Position numbers and translations under genes: made by a program. This document shows, one piece after another, positions 58,342 to 64,000 of a DNA stretch of 64,000 bases; position 1 is the first letter of the stretch, and each line of letters opens with the position of its first letter. Origin of the DNA: Cystobasidiopsis lactophilus. Taxonomy: Eukaryota; Basidiomycota; Agaricostilbomycetes; Agaricostilbales; Chionosphaeraceae. The stretch spans positions 496,001 through 560,000 of the forward strand of contig BCIO01000005.1 of NCBI GenBank assembly GCA_001599975.1, written 5' to 3'. Below the pieces are notes generated by a model. The model saw only the letters and a program-made list of their open reading frames with translations, did not search any database and had not been told where the DNA came from.

Positions 58342-59638
58342 ATGCTCTTTTCTTCACAAGCGGCCACGATGGCCAAGGAAGTCACTAGCATCGATATTGT
58401 GCTCCTTGGGAGTGGATCTGCCGATCTCAGTCCTCAAGTTTCCTGTCTGGTGCGGCCGACGAAGCTGTGTCAATCTTGCAAGGCTGCCGCCACAGACAAG
58501 CGGAACGCAAGAGGCCATTCCAGCGCGCTCTATCTCATCCACTACAACGACGGGACGACGCAGTTGGTACCCGTTTGGTCTTGTGTCAGACGCCAGACTG
58601 ACACGGCAAGCAGTAATGTCGCAATTGACTGTGGCGCTACCTTTTCGCAGTCCTGCGCCACTCATTTCCCACTCTACAACGTTCAAAGAATTGATGCGCT
58701 TTTGCTCACCCACGAGCACGCTGATGCGGTTGCCGGCCTGTGGGTGATTGGCCTTCGTCCCCTGAGCGGATCTTATTGTCACTCAGACCGTTCCTACGAC
58801 CCATCACATGGTCTGGGCTCCAAGAGAGCATTCCCGTCTACTGTAGCCCGCTGTGCCACGACCGCCTTTCCTCCGACATGCCATGGGTGGTCTCGGCAAG
58901 CGCATGGCTGGGCCTCGACTTTCGCCTTCTGCCGAGCGAAGGGTTGGCCAAGTTGCTTGATTTTGAAGTGCGTCAATCGTGCTCCGACGGATCAAGCTTG
59001 ACACGAAGACTTAGATCAACGTCTTGGCGGTCGAGCACGGCACAAAGAACGGCCAGCCGAACTTGGCCTCTGGTTTCGTCTTCCCACTGGGAAACGTATA
59101 TATTTCGGATATCAACGCTGCCGACAACGCATTGGTCAGCAAATTGGAAGCACTGCGAGGGGCACAGCCTTTCTCTACCCTGATTGTGGACACCTACCTG
59201 CTCAAGGGCCGCTCTACGCACTTTAACGTCGACCAGGCAGCACAATTCGCTTCAGCGATGTAGGATCTCTCCTTCTGCTGCCCATTGCAACCCTCAAATT
59301 CTGGATTCAGCGGCGTCGCCCGGACATACGGCACCCAGATCCATCATGGGCCGACACACAGCGATCTGATCGCAACAATGGAGCGCTTCGAGCATGCCAC
59401 CAGTCTGCCTAGAGATGTGGATACACTTGCCGGTTTGCCGCCACTGTCGCCACTGTGGATGCGCCCAGCCTTCGATGGGCTGCACATCAAGACTCGTCGA
59501 GAGCGAGGTCGTGTTTTTGTCTCAGACTCTGCATATGGGACTGGCCATTCGGACGGCGTTGGGAGGCTGGGGATACGAAGCACTCCGCTTCAAGTCTCTA
59601 GTAGGACGTTGAGTAATGTCGGGCCCTATTTGACGTAG
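58342..59638 (+). CDS. Metallo-beta-lactamase-fold hydrolase (PhnP-like)
   Basis: Five exons (58342-58562, 58611-58739, 58787-58967, 59015-59259, 59311-59638) give 367 residues; an in-frame ATG at 58369 (MAKEVTSIDIVLLG) may be the true start. The pattern LGSGSADLSPQVSC...CQSC...NARGHSS resembles the PhnP/YycJ group, which has a GTGTSxGxPxxxC start. Metal motif THEHADAVAG follows, then VEHGTKNG, YISDINA, IVDTYL and IHHGPTHSD. PhnP-type enzymes are cyclic phosphodiesterases; a precise substrate cannot be given. The stop lies 14 bases from the stop of the convergent alpha-glucosidase gene. Confidence 0.8.
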
Positions 59639-59652
59639 TTCACTCTATCTAT

Positions 59653-61862
<2,210 letters not shown>

Positions 61863-61949
61863 CTAGCTTTCGGAGGAGTGGGACGAAAGAACGTCATGGC
61901 GCGGTCGCGCGGTGAAAGCTGAGTACGCCCGAGGTGCCACCGAATCCGT

Positions 61950-63781
61950 CTACAATAGTGGTACAACCAGAGCCCTGTTCTTTGCCTCCTTGATTTTGAA
62001 CCACCTGCCAAAACGCGGCTCTTGCCCGAGCGCGGCAACCAGCAGAGCGTGGGTGCCCTCCACTTGACTGGGCACTAGCTGCAGAGAGTTGACGACGCCG
62101 GTCGCTGCGACAGTGAACAGCTTGCGAAACGATTTGAGAGAAGGGTCGAGTGACCACAGCTGGATGTGCCCGTCCCAGGAACCTGTTTGCCACCATGCGC
62201 CCTGAGCTCTCTCCTAGCCAAAATTCAAAAAACAAGCGAACCTGTCGCGAACACGTCCGAATAAGGCAGACATGCAATAGAGGTGATCCACCGCGGCTTT
62301 TCGCTTTCGATACCATGGGCGACAGGCCAGGAGAACAGCGGCTTCTTTTTGCCGGTTGTCCATAGACTGACCGTTCTATGGATTCCGTGCTAATATTAGT
62401 TCTGGATGCCACATTTCAGTATTGTGAACGTACCCAGAATCACCACCGGAAAGGAAGTGGCTGTCGTCGATCATCGCCACGCAGTCCACGCTGGTCTCGA
62501 GGTGTTTGCGCGCCTGCCGCTTCTTCCGCGACGCTGCCTCCTCGTCCTCGTCGTTGGCAATATCGTCTGCTCCTCGGGTGCCCTCGATGACCTCGCGGAG
62601 GCGGGATGAACCTGAGCCTCCGCCACGGAAGACCAGTTGCGACTCTTCGGCGACCTTCCAACACCGAATGCTCTTGTCACTACCGCCAGCGGTCACTGGC
62701 AGCTCCGATGCCAGAATGTCTAAGTCTTGCACGCGCTCTTGGTGGCCGTAGAGGGTGTCAATGTAAGTCAGAGCTACCAAGTCAAATAGCTTGATCGTGC
62801 GATCGTAGGAAGCCGTGTAACACTGGGCGGTGCCTTTTCGAAACTTGACACTCTGAAAAAAGGAAATGATGAGGGAGGCGGGCGGTCACCAAGCTGGAGT
62901 TTAAGAACGAACTGTGATGGCTTCCTTGTGCGACTTCAGCCCCTTTCGCCATTCGAGGCTGCTAGGGCCAATTTTCCACACTCCCAATATCTTGTCCGAT
63001 CCGGCGCTCGCTAGAACAGAGTGATCGTCTGAAAGGGCGAGGGAAAAAATTTCGGCATTGTGGCCGGGCGGATCTTGCTGGCGCGAGGCCACCGTCTTGC
63101 GTTTGCGGAACAACTGCGTGCGCCCAAGACTGTTGGAGTCTCTGGAAGAATCTCGGTGGTGGACAGGTTCTAGCGACCACTGGGCGACCGAGCCGTCTTT
63201 TGAAGCCGTGTAGAGCCATTGCCCATCTGCACTGGCGACAGCAGCCGTGACAGGTAACCGATGTGCCTGCATCTTTGAGGTGTGAAAGTAGTCCGAATCC
63301 GCAGGCTTGCTGAGCTGGGAAGCTAGAAGGATATGAAATTTGCCAGAATGGGCCAACTTCGAAGCAAACCTATGAGGCCAATCCCTTAACGCTGAAGCAA
63401 ACGACTTACGACATCTTGTTGTAGACGCTGAGAGATGTACTCTTTGTCAATTTCAGCCGCGTCGAAGCCTTCTCGGTCTTTTGGGTTCGTCAAAATCAGG
63501 ATCTGCGCGAAACTGAAAAGGAGAGACGCCGTACTCTTTGCCCCTCGAGAAGCCGCCAGCTGTTCCAGGTAGACTTTGGCCAGCCTCACCCGCTTTTGAG
63601 CGGGCGTCTCGTTGTCCGCCTGGTCGCTTTCCGAGCCAGACCCATCGTTCTCCCCTCCAAACTCGTCCTCTGAGCCCTCCTCGATCTCTTCGTCGTGCTT
63701 TCGCCTCTTCCCTTGCGCTTTCGAAGTACTTGGTGCCTCTCGTTGGCGCTTCTTGCCCTTTGCGAAGAACCTGTCACTCAT
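61950..63781 (-). CDS. RRP9: Rrp9/U3-55K, WD40 protein of the U3 snoRNP
   Basis: Six exons (63781-63535, 63477-63410, 63356-62913, 62852-62434, 62375-62242, 62182-61950) give 514 residues. The basic/acidic N-terminus (FFAKGKKRQREAP, then an acidic run) is followed by GFDAAEIDKEYISQRLQQDVL and WD repeats: HRLPVTAAVASADGQWLYTA, FSLALSDDHSVLASAGSDKI, CYTASYDRTIKLFDL, LPVTAGGSDKSIRCWKV, FLSGGDSGTVSLWTTGKKKP and GSWDGHIQLWS. The C-terminal RFGRW-F-I-EAKNRALVVPL is a hallmark of Rrp9. It acts in the nucleolus in early 18S rRNA processing. Two introns were placed using the LQQDVLAHSG and GAKNREGFD joins. Confidence 0.93.
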
Positions 63782-63923
63782 TTTCGTCGTTCGGCTGGGG
63801 AGAATTTTTTGGCTTGCTTCGGCGCGTAGGCGCATAACCTCTCTGCCCTCGCCAGCGACGCGAGTTGTGCGCTTTTACAACCACCGAAGTCGTGCTGTAT
63901 CAAGTGTATCTCCTTGTCCGAAC

Positions 63924-64000
63924 ATGTCAGACGCAAAGAAAGCCAACGTTGGCTTGAATCTCGCCGGCAAGTGGAGCGGTGTCTCAGGTGGCACTCGTTC
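63924..64000 (+). CDS. Start of an unidentified gene, cut by the right edge
   Basis: ATG 63924 opens a frame reading MSDAKKANVGLNLAGKWSGV and on to the window end. It is divergent from RRP9, with 142 bases between the two start codons. Too little is visible to name it. Confidence 0.45.
   Translation, partial: MSDAKKANVGLNLAGKWSGVSGGTR

Overview
The window is a gene-dense piece of a fungal nuclear genome. Genes are crowded with short introns (mostly 45-60 nt), intergenic gaps are small, and the gene set is typically fungal: homocitrate synthase, conventional kinesin, a Pho85-type cyclin, yapsin-like proteases, a single-module adenylate-forming reductase. Very high intron density (about 177 introns modelled here), many microexons and a GC content near 53% point to a basidiomycete, possibly Pucciniomycotina or Ustilaginomycotina. 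I cannot fix the species. I saw no rRNA, tRNA, CRISPR array, transposon, retroelement or viral relic. Exon models were built by hand from splice signals and protein frame; for nearly all complete genes the summed coding length is a multiple of three.

Layout. 1-4.3 kb: three tandem F-box-like paralogs on the minus strand (the first runs off the left edge). 4.6-7.1 kb: armadillo-repeat SmgGDS-like protein (+). 7.1-8.3 kb: Gdt1/TMEM165-type cation transporter (-). 8.8-11.1 kb: secreted purple acid phosphatase (+). 12.0-14.5 kb: orphan gene (+). 15.2-16.1 kb: Tim17-like membrane protein (-). 16.2-20.2 kb: kinesin-1 (+). 20.7-21.7 kb: oil-body-associated/DUF1264 protein (+). 23.0-26.2 kb: Pumilio RNA-binding protein (+). 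27.0-28.8 kb: Pho85-type cyclin (-). 30.2-31.4 kb: signal peptide peptidase (-). 31.7-34.7 kb: a divergent pair, a bZIP factor (-) and an ACR3 arsenite transporter (+). 35.0-36.3 kb: PhyH-type dioxygenase (-). 36.4-38.5 kb: homocitrate synthase (+). 38.7-40.2 kb: HNH-like protein (+). 40.5-44.3 kb: C1-tetrahydrofolate synthase (-). 44.5-46.6 kb: GPI-tailed GH26-like glycosidase (-). 47.6-49.6 kb: M20 amidohydrolase (-). 49.6-53.6 kb: two tandem aspartic proteases (-). 54.2-57.9 kb: adenylate-forming reductase (+). 58.3-59.6 kb: metallo-beta-lactamase-fold hydrolase (+). 59.7-61.9 kb: alpha-glucosidase (-). 61.9-63.8 kb: Rrp9 of the U3 snoRNP (-). A further + strand gene starts at 63924 and leaves the window.

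Most neighbours are unrelated housekeeping genes. The exception is 31.7-34.7 kb, where an arsenite efflux pump and a bZIP regulator share a 317-bp promoter, as ACR3/ARR3 and the bZIP gene YAP8/ARR1 sit close together in budding yeast. Here the pump itself begins with a textbook leucine zipper that resembles the zipper of the neighbouring factor, the factor ends with a CC-x5-C cysteine cluster, and the shared promoter holds two palindromes. This is the best candidate for an undescribed regulatory system.

At the gene-structure level the window shows five introns of only 23-29 nt, five GC-AG introns and several exons of 6-16 nt. It also has a C1-THF synthase whose two in-frame start codons would give a mitochondrial and a cytosolic form.
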